Assembly (NCBI RefSeq): GCF_000565285.1
Contig: NZ_APVL01000010.1
Location: forward strand, 148,167 to 212,166
Direction of reading: 5' to 3'
Source: Cytobacillus firmus DS1
Lineage (GTDB): Bacteria; Bacillota; Bacilli; Bacillales; Cytobacillaceae
Length of the DNA: 64,000 nucleotides
Shown: positions 1-7,072 of the stretch, piece by piece
Numbering within the stretch: position 1 is the first letter of the stretch
How the letters are laid out: the number at the start of each line of letters is the position of its first letter
Program-made: the position numbers and the translations under genes
The notes under the pieces: model-generated
Database searches by the model: none
Told to the model about the DNA's origin: nothing
The model's input: only the letters and a program-made list of their open reading frames with translations

Positions 1-813
1 TATTCCATCCCGATGGAAGTCAGAAATGGGGTGTTCACTAAATTGGTTTACCGCTTTCGTTTGCACATTGCTGGTTGGGCATATTTCAAGCACTACCTGT
101 TTTTCCTTTACAAGCTTATATGCCTCTTCACAGTCTTTAATGAATACACCGTGTCCAATTCTTTCAGCTCCCAGCCATTCAACGGCCTCCAGCACATTTT
201 TACCGATTCCCGTTTCACCGGCGTGAATAGTGACTCTGTAACCATATTCTCTGGCAAGCGCGATCGGTTCAATGAATTTTCCGCAGAAGCCTTCCTCTTC
301 GGAGGCACATAAATCAATGGCGACAACCCCTCTTCCAAGGAATGCCTTTCCCTTTTCGACGACCTCAAATGCACTTTCCACACTCATCGTTCTCATGCAT
401 GACAAAATGAAATTTCCATTAATATCAAATTCTTCTTCAGCTTCTCTCATCCCTTCAATCACACTTTGGATGATTTCTTCTACGGATAATCCCTTTCGAG
501 TATGAAGCAGAGGGGCAAAGCGGACCTCCATGTATTTCACATTTTCCTTTGCAGCATCTTCAAAAAGCTCATAGGATATTCTTTTCAAATTTTCTTTTGA
601 CTGCATAACCAAGTTAGGGATGGAGAATCTTTTTAAATATTCATCCAGGGATTCGCAATCCAACGGGGCAATTAGTTCTTCTTTGATTTTTTCTTTATCA
701 AAAGAAGGCAGGCTGATACGTTCTCGCTTTGCGATATCAATGATGGTCTCCGGTCTGACACTCCCGTCCAAATGGCAGTGAAGTTCAATTTTAGGCATAA
801 TAGTAAAATTCAT
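1..813 (-). CDS. add: Adenosine deaminase, C-terminus cut by window edge
   Basis: Zinc-dependent cytosolic enzyme that deaminates adenosine and deoxyadenosine to inosine forms in purine salvage. Reading leftwards from ATG at 811-813, 271 codons are visible and the frame runs off the window, so the last part of a roughly 330-residue protein is missing. Visible family motifs are LHCHLDGS near residues 11-18 (the HxH zinc ligands), HAGE at 197-200, RIGHG at 218-222 and CPTSN at 245-249. A strong AGGAGG lies 7 nt upstream of the ATG; the internal ATG at 798 (MPKIELH) is the only other candidate. The gene has its own promoter and sits behind a purine riboswitch of adenine type, which fits the substrate. 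Confidence 0.95.
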   Translation of the reverse strand, partial: MNFTIMPKIELHCHLDGSVRPETIIDIAKRERISLPSFDKEKIKEELIAPLDCESLDEYLKRFSIPNLVMQSKENLKRISYELFEDAAKENVKYMEVRFAPLLHTRKGLSVEEIIQSVIEGMREAEEEFDINGNFILSCMRTMSVESAFEVVEKGKAFLGRGVVAIDLCASEEEGFCGKFIEPIALAREYGYRVTIHAGETGIGKNVLEAVEWLGAERIGHGVFIKDCEEAYKLVKEKQVVLEICPTSNVQTKAVNQFSEHPISDFHRDGI

Positions 814-836
814 AGCTGGACCTCCTAGATTTTTTT

Positions 837-898
837 ACAAAAAAAATTCCTGATTACGAAGAAAATACAGAACATGTATCTTCTTCGTAATCAGGAAT
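837..898 (-). terminator. Riboswitch-controlled terminator before add
   Basis: On the minus strand an 18-bp perfect hairpin (arms at 881-898 and 846-863) is followed by a T run. The 5' arm contains the P3 3' strand, J3/1 and the P1 3' strand of the adjoining aptamer. Terminator and aptamer therefore cannot form together, which is the geometry of a ligand-activated (ON) transcriptional switch as in pbuE. Confidence 0.88.
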
Positions 899-951
899 TA
901 TTGGTTCCTGGTAGAGACCTCCAAACCATATTATTGGAGTTATACGAATGA
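881..951 (-). promoter_or_regulatory. Purine riboswitch aptamer, adenine-type
   Basis: The minus-strand RNA has the purine aptamer layout. P1 pairs TTCGTA with TACGAA. P2 pairs CTCCAA with TTGGAG around a conserved ATATGG loop, followed by TCTACC. P3 pairs CAGGAA with TTCCTG, and the J3/1 core is GATTACG. The specificity base equivalent to position 74 is T (GATTA rather than GACTA), which marks adenine sensing in characterised members. It lies directly upstream of add with an overlapping terminator. Confidence 0.92.
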
Positions 952-975
952 AAGTATTTCATTAGGTTTTTTAAA

Positions 976-1004
976 AGGATAATTAATATTATCTTTTTTG
1001 TCAA
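976..1004 (-). promoter_or_regulatory. Sigma-A promoter of the riboswitch-add unit
   Basis: TTGACA at 999-1004 and TATCCT at 976-981 on the minus strand, 17 bp apart, about 25 bp upstream of the aptamer. It lies in the gap after the nadR-like gene, so add is transcribed separately from the NAD operon. Confidence 0.75.
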
Positions 1005-1012
1005 TCACTCTC

Positions 1013-2035
1013 TCAAAATTTCAGCAGCTCTTCAATATGCCCTAATGCACTCTGAAGCCGACCCCTGTAATCACCGCTCAGGATTTTATAATCAATATTA
1101 TGCTTTCTCAGCAGTGTTTTTAAAGCCTCGTTGTTTTGGAGTCTTACCTCATTCTCACCATGAACCCGAAGACCATCATCCACCCATTTTACATCAGGTT
1201 CCAGGTATAGCCACAGGTCATAATCCTGCAGGCTCGCAATTTCATCCAATACTGCTTGATGATCATGGTTGTAAAGGTTGGAATAGAATTGAGTCACAAT
1301 TGCCTCCGTGTCAATAAAAACCACTTTGTTTGCTTTTTCAATTGCCTTGATTTCTTCAAGCTTGTGGCCGTACGCAATTTTATGGTAATCTTCCTTCACT
1401 ATTATCCCTTCGCAGCCGCCTAATTCTTCGCAAACCGTCCGGCCATATTCCTCCACAAAAGAAGTATTATAGATTTGAGCAAGATTTCTCGTCAAGGTAG
1501 ATTTCCCGCAGCTTTCGGTTCCCACCAAAACAACCTTTTTAACGAAATAAGGTTTAACAAAGTCAGGAATGTACTCCCAATGATGAAAGACACCTTGATT
1601 ACGGATCGCTGTTGCTGATATATTCACAAGTCCCCGATGGGGATCAATCAACTCGTGTTTCGCCTCTGGATAAAGTTCATTAAAGATATCGCTATATTCA
1701 TACTCTGAACTAAATACATAATCAATGTGCTTTCCAATTGCTTTTTTTATACTCCTGGCACCTTCAGCCCAATTGTAATCGTCATTTCCCTGATCGTCTT
1801 TAATGGAAATAACCTTAACATGGGGCATATCTTTTGTTAATTGACTGAGCCAGCGCAAACGGATATGAGGCGGAATATAATCCATTTTAGAATGCTGGCA
1901 CAATTGCCTGTCACGCAGTTCGCTATGGGACAGCACCACGTACAGTTCATCAACTATGGATGAGGCCTGCACAATGGCATACACGTGGCCAAGATGGAGG
2001 GGGAGAAACTTGCCTCCAATAAACCCGACTGTCAT
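1013..2035 (-). CDS. nadR: NadR-like NMN adenylyltransferase / ribosylnicotinamide kinase
   Basis: Bifunctional NAD-salvage enzyme. The N-terminal nucleotidyltransferase has GGKFLPLHLGH near residues 7-17, the HxGH adenylyltransferase motif. The C-terminal P-loop kinase has GTESCGKST near residue 175 and should phosphorylate nicotinamide riboside. At 340 residues it lacks the N-terminal helix-turn-helix repressor domain of enteric NadR, so it is probably enzymatic only; regulation is likely supplied by the NrtR-like gene two positions upstream. Its ATG abuts the stop codon of pnuC, which implies translational coupling. Last gene of nrtR-pnuC-nadR. Confidence 0.9.
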   Translation of the reverse strand: MTVGFIGGKFLPLHLGHVYAIVQASSIVDELYVVLSHSELRDRQLCQHSKMDYIPPHIRLRWLSQLTKDMPHVKVISIKDDQGNDDYNWAEGARSIKKAIGKHIDYVFSSEYEYSDIFNELYPEAKHELIDPHRGLVNISATAIRNQGVFHHWEYIPDFVKPYFVKKVVLVGTESCGKSTLTRNLAQIYNTSFVEEYGRTVCEELGGCEGIIVKEDYHKIAYGHKLEEIKAIEKANKVVFIDTEAIVTQFYSNLYNHDHQAVLDEIASLQDYDLWLYLEPDVKWVDDGLRVHGENEVRLQNNEALKTLLRKHNIDYKILSGDYRGRLQSALGHIEELLKF

Positions 2036-2731
2036 TTAAACCGCCTCCTTATTCTGTTTCACATATAATTTCCGCCAGTTGATATAACCATAAATGCTGT
2101 TGACCAGGAATGCAGTCCACATGACCAGCATCGAAAAGTCATTGCCTCCCTGCGAAATGAGAGCACTCGCCCAAAGAATAATGGATAGTACATTTACGGA
2201 AATCCACAGGAGCCATTGCTCCGCAAATCTCTTCAGCATCAATATCTGAGCAGTTATAGAAAGAACATTTGTAGCTGAATCCGTCCAGACAAAATTGCCC
2301 TCTAAATATCTAAGGAAATACCCATATCCAATTGTAAGGACGAGAATGGATACTAATGTATAGAGCCAGCCCTTTGTTGTCAGACTTTTAACCTTCACAT
2401 CTTCCCCTTTAACATCCCGATTTGTTTTATGCTGTCTCCACAGATAAATCCCGATAAATTGCACCGGAAAATAAAACAGGGCATTGAGCATGGCTTCTCC
2501 ATAAAGACCATAACCGTAAGCAATATAAGCATAAGTTAAGGTCTGCACGATGCCAAAGTAATAGTTTGCAATCTTCCCCTTCGCCACCAGAACCACACAT
2601 AACATGCCGCTTATGGATGATATGAGGCCAAGCAGTGAATCCGACCATGCAAAGAAAAGATAAATGTTAACCAACGTAAACGTGATCAGCCATATAATTT
2701 CAAACCGCGTCCAGTTCTTAAAAATCCCCAT
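2036..2731 (-). CDS. pnuC: PnuC-family nicotinamide riboside transporter
   Basis: Multi-pass inner-membrane carrier for nicotinamide riboside, driven by metabolic trapping through the downstream kinase. The 231-residue product is hydrophobic throughout with about seven membrane segments. It opens MGIFKNWTRFEIIW and contains the family-like stretch GKIANYYFGIVQTLTYAYI. The reading frame is open further upstream, but the ATG at 2729-2731 has GGGGAG at good spacing and the upstream part is not PnuC-like. It lies 31 nt after the regulator and directly before nadR, so import, phosphorylation and adenylylation are co-transcribed. Confidence 0.9.
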   Translation of the reverse strand: MGIFKNWTRFEIIWLITFTLVNIYLFFAWSDSLLGLISSISGMLCVVLVAKGKIANYYFGIVQTLTYAYIAYGYGLYGEAMLNALFYFPVQFIGIYLWRQHKTNRDVKGEDVKVKSLTTKGWLYTLVSILVLTIGYGYFLRYLEGNFVWTDSATNVLSITAQILMLKRFAEQWLLWISVNVLSIILWASALISQGGNDFSMLVMWTAFLVNSIYGYINWRKLYVKQNKEAV

Positions 2732-2762
2732 GTGAATCTCTCCCCTTTTATAATGTGCATTT

Positions 2763-3527
2763 TCACCCTTGCAGCTTATTTCTATATACGGACACAATCG
2801 GCTGGAAGTCATTGAATCGATAAAGCTGAGCCGGCGTTTTAGAATAGCGGTTTGATTTCTTGGGCTTTCCGTCTTCGCATACCGCTTCAATAAAAGGAAG
2901 TGTCGGTGCTTTTCTGAAAAAGGCAGCATCAGTCGAGATCGAAGGATCATCCAACATCGTCAGTAAGACCCCCTGCAGTTCAGAAAGCACAAATTCCTCA
3001 GGAAGAAAATGTTTGGCAAGTGTTGTGAGCGCCATATCTTTTTTAATAAACCAAAGTGCATCATCGATAATGGTTCGATGATCAAATGCAAAATCAAGTT
3101 CAACTGCTTCTTCAAGTGAAAATAACTCAATTTCAGATGCATCATATGTCTTTTTCCGGCTCCTTAATGCCGCTTCATTAGCAATAACATAATGTGCATT
3201 AGAGATTATCCATCCCCGCAGATCCCGGCCAGGAGAATCATAGACACCAAAATGCTTTATTTTCAATCCTTCCACTCCTGTTTCCTCAGCTAACTTTCGC
3301 TCCGCTGCCTGAAATGCAGTTTCTCCTGGCCGGACAAATCCTCCTGGAAGCGCCCACTTCCCTGCTTCCCTGTTTGGATTTCCTTCATGATCCAGCTCAC
3401 TTCTTTTAATCAGCATAATCTTCAGCTCTTTTTTTGGAGGTTTATACTCTCCAACTTGTTCGGATGTGATTGTAAAAACCGCAATATCACTTGTATAACC
3501 GTCTGGTGTAATAAATTGATTCTTCAA
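2763..3527 (-). CDS. nrtR: NrtR-like Nudix-domain transcriptional regulator of NAD salvage
   Basis: 254 residues. The N-terminal half is a Nudix fold with the box at residues 63-85 (G-x5-E-x7-RKLAEE-x-G). The usual Arg-Glu pair of the catalytic box is Arg77-Lys78, consistent with a sensor that has lost or weakened hydrolase activity. The C-terminal half, about residues 150-240, resembles the winged-helix domain of NrtR regulators, which bind ADP-ribose-like NAD derivatives. The start is a TTG at 3525-3527 with AGAGGTG 8 nt upstream. It heads the pnuC-nadR operon, and a palindrome overlaps its promoter. The alternative is an ordinary ADP-ribose pyrophosphatase; the context favours a regulator. 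Confidence 0.82.
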   Translation of the reverse strand: MKNQFITPDGYTSDIAVFTITSEQVGEYKPPKKELKIMLIKRSELDHEGNPNREAGKWALPGGFVRPGETAFQAAERKLAEETGVEGLKIKHFGVYDSPGRDLRGWIISNAHYVIANEAALRSRKKTYDASEIELFSLEEAVELDFAFDHRTIIDDALWFIKKDMALTTLAKHFLPEEFVLSELQGVLLTMLDDPSISTDAAFFRKAPTLPFIEAVCEDGKPKKSNRYSKTPAQLYRFNDFQPIVSVYRNKLQG

Positions 3528-3545
3528 ATTGGTTCACCTCTGTTT

Positions 3546-3602
3546 AATTAACATTTTGTTAATTGTTAATTAAAATATATTCCATAATTTGCTTTTCGTC
3601 AA
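3546..3602 (-). promoter_or_regulatory. NAD-salvage operon promoter with palindromic operator
   Basis: TTGACG at 3597-3602 and TATATT at 3574-3579 on the minus strand, spaced 17 bp. Just downstream of the -10 is a 19-bp inverted repeat at 3546-3564 (arms AATTAACA and TGTTAATT). Its position over the transcription start suits repression by the NrtR-like product. The assignment is an inference; no operator sequence was compared. Confidence 0.65.
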
Positions 3603-3622
3603 GATAGTTTTTCATTCATACG

Positions 3623-3654
3623 CAAAAAAAAGCTGCCCATTTAATTGAGCAGCT
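3623..3654 (-). terminator. Terminator after the BASS-family carrier
   Basis: Arms AGCTGCTC and GGCAGCT followed by eight T on the minus strand. Confidence 0.8.
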
Positions 3655-3763
3655 GAAAAAGCGAGATAATTTAGTGTATTCCTTATTTTTACTGAAAGAA
3701 AAAGGTGCTTTTCCCTCTCAGTCATGATCGGATAATCGAATGGAAAAACAACATTATTCCAAT

Positions 3764-4738
3764 TTACAACTTCACTTCAACAGGACGAACTGACGTATCT
3801 TCTTCAGTTTTAACAGCAGGTTTCTTTGACCAATAAGTCGCCAGAATCGGACCTGAAATGTTATGCCAGGCAGCAGCCAGCACACTTGGAAGTGCTGCCA
3901 ATGGGCCAAAGTGAGCGGTCGCAAGTGCAACGCCCAGACCTGAGTTCTGCATGCCGACTTCAATGGCAATCGCTCTCCGGTTTACTTCATCCTGACCAAG
4001 CACTTTTCCTGCAAAGTAGCCAAGCAGGAGTCCGAATCCATTGTGGAGCATGACGGCTGTAAAAATCAGAAGCCCAGATGCAGCAATAGTTGCTGAATTG
4101 CCCGAGACGACTGCAGCCACAATAGTGATAATCGCAGCTACCGAAATAAGCGGTAAAACAGTTAAGCTTTTTTCTACAGCCACAGGGAAGAATTTCTTGA
4201 TTGCCAGACCTAGAACAATTGGAACAATGATAACCTGGACAATAGACATAAACATTGCTACTGCATCAACCGGCATCCACTGTCCCGCCAGCAGCAGGAG
4301 AAGCAGCGGTGTCATGATTGGAGCCAATAGAGTTGAAACGGAAGTCATGGCGATGGACAATGGTACATTTCCTTTGGCCAGATACACCATAACGTTAGAG
4401 GCAGTTCCCCCAGGCACACATCCGAGCAATACCAGGCCTGCTGCCAATTCTGCCGGCAAATTCAAAAGTTTCGCAATGACGAAAGCGACCAGCGGCATGA
4501 TGATAAACTGCGCACAAACACCGATTAAGACAGGCAGCGGTTTCGTAAAGATGATTTTAAAATCGACTGCCTTCAGTGTTAGCCCCATTCCAAACATGAC
4601 GACGCCGAGAAGGATGGTGATATAGCCCCCCAGCCCTAAAAATGGATCTGGAAACATAAAGGCAATAACCGATGTTAAGATCACCCACACGGCAAAATAT
4701 TTTCCTGCAATGGTACTGACCGCTTCTAATACCTTCAT
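3764..4738 (-). CDS. Bile acid:sodium symporter (BASS) family transporter
   Basis: 324-residue integral membrane protein with about nine to ten membrane segments, resembling B. subtilis YocS and other BASS-family carriers. The conserved core includes GCVPGGTASNVMVYLAKGN near residue 110 and EVGMQNSGLGVALA near residue 265, the crossover region that binds sodium and substrate in this family. Family members carry organic anions such as 2-keto acids, pantothenate precursors or bile acids, so a carboxylate substrate is plausible. The start overlaps the end of the dehydrogenase gene region (ATG 5 nt after its stop), implying one operon and a shared substrate pathway. No specific substrate can be assigned from sequence. 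Confidence 0.85.
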   Translation of the reverse strand: MKVLEAVSTIAGKYFAVWVILTSVIAFMFPDPFLGLGGYITILLGVVMFGMGLTLKAVDFKIIFTKPLPVLIGVCAQFIIMPLVAFVIAKLLNLPAELAAGLVLLGCVPGGTASNVMVYLAKGNVPLSIAMTSVSTLLAPIMTPLLLLLLAGQWMPVDAVAMFMSIVQVIIVPIVLGLAIKKFFPVAVEKSLTVLPLISVAAIITIVAAVVSGNSATIAASGLLIFTAVMLHNGFGLLLGYFAGKVLGQDEVNRRAIAIEVGMQNSGLGVALATAHFGPLAALPSVLAAAWHNISGPILATYWSKKPAVKTEEDTSVRPVEVKL

Positions 4739-4742
4739 ATCA

Positions 4743-6134
4743 TCACGCTCTTTCTTTTGTTTTTAAGATTTTATTTGGATTGAAAAGGTTATCTGGATCC
4801 AGGGCATGTTTTATTTTTTCCATAACCTGAAGCGCCTGACCATGTTCTTTTTGCTGATACTTCTGCTTGCCAACCCCTACACCATGCTCACCCGTGCAGG
4901 TACCGCCCCGCTCAAGAGCATAGAGGACAATTTGTTCATTGAACTTTTCTGCCTTTTCCACCTCTTCGGGGTTACTCATATCAATCATCAGGAGTGTATG
5001 GTAATTTCCGTCCCCCACATGTCCGACGATTCCTCCAGGAAGTCCCAGCATATCTACTGCTTCCCTCGCATGGCTAATAGCGCCGGAAAGTTCTGAAATC
5101 GGCAGGCAGACATCTGTAACCATCATTTTCTTCCCTGGATGGCCATGGATATATGCATAAGCAAGATTATGCCTGGCCTCCCACAAGCGATTTCTTGCTG
5201 CATTATCGGTTTCAAATTCAATATCGAGACAATGATGGTCTTCAACAATTTCTCTTGTAAAAGCTACATCCTGCTTCAAGCCGGCTTCATTGCCGTGAAA
5301 CTCCAAAAAGAGTGTAGGGCTTTCGTTATAGTTCGTTTCACTGAACAAGTTCACCTGTTTCATGGATGGTTCATCGACAAGCTCCACCCTCGCAATCGGA
5401 ACACCTGCCTGTAATATGGAAACAACCGCTTCAACCGCATCGTTCAATGATGGAAAAGAAGCTCTTGCCGCCATCACATGCTCCGGAATTCCATATACTC
5501 TTAAGGTCAATTCCGTAAAGCAGCCAAGCGTCCCCTCAGAGCCAACGAATAGACCATTCAAATGGTATCCCGATGAGGATTTAGCAGCTAAATTGCCTGT
5601 ATGTATGATCGACCCATCAGCCAGAACCACTTCAAGATCACGTACCTGATCACGCATCACTCCATATTTAACCGATGTTGTTCCGCTCGCATTGGTTGCT
5701 GCCATTCCGCCAAGCGTAGCATCCGCTCCCGGATCAACAGAGAAAAACAGTCCATATTTTTTTAATTCCTTGTTGAGCTGCGTGCGAGTGACACCAGGCT
5801 GTACACGGACAAGAAAATCATTCTCACGTACTTCGAGGATTTTATTCATCAATGAAAAATCAATTGTAATTCCATGTTCGTACGGTATCACATGCCCCTC
5901 AAGACTGGATCCCAGTCCAAAAGGAACGATTGGCACTTTAAATTGGTTTGCCAGCTTCACAATTTCACTGACCTGCTGGGCTGTTTCTGGAAAAACCACA
6001 ATATCGGGAAGACTCTCCTTATGATATGATTCATCCCTGCCATGCAATTCTCTTACTGTCTGATTTTCAGTTACCTGCTGCTCAGAAAGAGCCTCCTTTA
6101 AAGCATGTACGAGGCTCATACTAGTTGTTTCCAT
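4743..6134 (-). CDS. FAD-binding oxidase, D-lactate dehydrogenase/glycolate oxidase (GlcD) family
   Basis: 463 residues. An N-terminal FAD-binding PCMH-type domain (about residues 40-220; PFGLGSSLEGH and DPGADATLGGMAATNASGT) is followed by a C-terminal FAD-oxidase domain with GHVGDGNYH and GGTCTGEHGVGVGK, the metal/substrate-binding signatures of D-2-hydroxyacid dehydrogenases. It probably oxidises D-lactate or glycolate to the 2-oxo acid, passing electrons to the respiratory chain or a cytochrome. AAGGAG lies 6 nt before the ATG. It is first gene of an operon with the BASS carrier and divergent from a FadR/GntR-type regulator, the usual context of lactate or glycolate utilisation. Confidence 0.85.
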   Translation of the reverse strand: METTSMSLVHALKEALSEQQVTENQTVRELHGRDESYHKESLPDIVVFPETAQQVSEIVKLANQFKVPIVPFGLGSSLEGHVIPYEHGITIDFSLMNKILEVRENDFLVRVQPGVTRTQLNKELKKYGLFFSVDPGADATLGGMAATNASGTTSVKYGVMRDQVRDLEVVLADGSIIHTGNLAAKSSSGYHLNGLFVGSEGTLGCFTELTLRVYGIPEHVMAARASFPSLNDAVEAVVSILQAGVPIARVELVDEPSMKQVNLFSETNYNESPTLFLEFHGNEAGLKQDVAFTREIVEDHHCLDIEFETDNAARNRLWEARHNLAYAYIHGHPGKKMMVTDVCLPISELSGAISHAREAVDMLGLPGGIVGHVGDGNYHTLLMIDMSNPEEVEKAEKFNEQIVLYALERGGTCTGEHGVGVGKQKYQQKEHGQALQVMEKIKHALDPDNLFNPNKILKTKERA

Positions 6135-6162
6135 CCTATACTCCTTCTTTCTTCTGCTGAAA

Positions 6163-6212
6163 ATTTGGTCAAACCAATGTTATAATTGGTCCAACAAGTT
6201 AAATTAATTATA
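6163..6212 (-). promoter_or_regulatory. Two GntR-type operators downstream of the dehydrogenase promoter -10
   Basis: Palindrome TTGGT-CAA-ACCAA occupies 6165-6177 and a related imperfect copy (TTGGT-CCA-ACAAG) 6186-6198. Both match the TGGTnnnACCA form of LldR/PdhR-type sites. A TATAAT on the minus strand at 6207-6212 would place both sites just after the transcription start, a roadblock position. The match to the neighbouring GntR gene is inferred. Confidence 0.65.
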
Positions 6213-6334
6213 CTAACTTGTCAGAAAAATTAAATTATTTATTTTATTATTTTTTAAGGTATTGATTAATAGATTTTAGGTCTGTTACATTTAGGAAAGT
6301 AAGAGAGGCCTATTTTGAAAAGAGGGTACGGGGG

Positions 6335-7030
6335 ATGGCGGAGAAAAAAAAGACCTATATGGTTTTAGCAAATAAATTGATAGAATGCTATTTGAGAGGA
6401 AATCTTAAACCAGGTGAACGGCTGCCTTCAGAAAGAGAATTGGCAGGACAATTCAATGTCAGCCGGACAACCATCAGAGAAGCCCTTAGAACCCTGGAAC
6501 TGAACGGGCTTATTGATATCCGCCAGGGAGGCGGAAGCTACGTTAAAGTCTCTGAAGTCCAATCAAGAAAACAAGAGATCATCACAGCTGTTAAAGCAGA
6601 AAAGCCTCTGGTTTATGAAATGCTTGAGCTCAGGCGTGCATTGGAAGTCGAATCCTCCTTCCTTGCTGCCAAAAGAGCCACTTCGGCAGACCTTGAAAAG
6701 CTGCGTATCGCTTTACATAATATGACACTGTCAAAACAAGACCCAAAATTAGGGTTAAAAGCAGATCTGGACTTTCACATCGGAATTGCCGAGGCCACCC
6801 ATAACTCGATTTTCATTGAATTGATCCATACCTTAAGGGGGCATATGGAAGATACTATTAAAGCTACACAGAATCATCGCTTTAAGGATCCTTCCCGGTA
6901 CGAGGATACGATGGAAGAACATAAGGAAATTTATCTGGCTATTGCTTCTGGGGATGGGGATAAAGCAAAGGAATTGATGGAGTGCCATATTACGAAAATC
7001 TGGGCGGAACTGGTGGAGTCGATGATTTAA
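6335..7030 (+). CDS. FadR/GntR-family transcriptional regulator (LldR/PdhR-like)
   Basis: 231 residues. N-terminal winged helix with the recognition region SERELAGQFNVSRTTIREAL near residues 29-48. C-terminal FCD ligand domain (about 75-220) with LDFHIGIAEATHNSIF, where the Asp-His pair belongs to the metal/carboxylate pocket of this subfamily. Divergent from the dehydrogenase-carrier operon, so it most likely represses that operon and responds to lactate, glycolate or a related carboxylate. The ATG at 6335 is preceded by AGAGGG. Operator-like palindromes lie between the two units. The ligand cannot be named from sequence. Confidence 0.88.
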   Translation: MAEKKKTYMVLANKLIECYLRGNLKPGERLPSERELAGQFNVSRTTIREALRTLELNGLIDIRQGGGSYVKVSEVQSRKQEIITAVKAEKPLVYEMLELRRALEVESSFLAAKRATSADLEKLRIALHNMTLSKQDPKLGLKADLDFHIGIAEATHNSIFIELIHTLRGHMEDTIKATQNHRFKDPSRYEDTMEEHKEIYLAIASGDGDKAKELMECHITKIWAELVESMI

Positions 7031-7038
7031 TAAATTGT

Positions 7039-7072
7039 AGCAGGCACCATTCAGGTACCTGCTTCATCTTTT
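7039..7072. terminator. Bidirectional terminator between convergent genes
   Basis: Arms GCAGGCACC and GGTACCTGC around a short loop, then a T-rich stretch. It separates the GntR gene from the convergent gene at 7051. Confidence 0.55.

Noticed and set aside
4041..4625. 194-aa plus-strand frame opposite the BASS carrier
   Set aside because: It is a shadow of the real gene on the other strand: codon pattern and protein composition are those of an antisense frame and no ribosome binding site precedes it.
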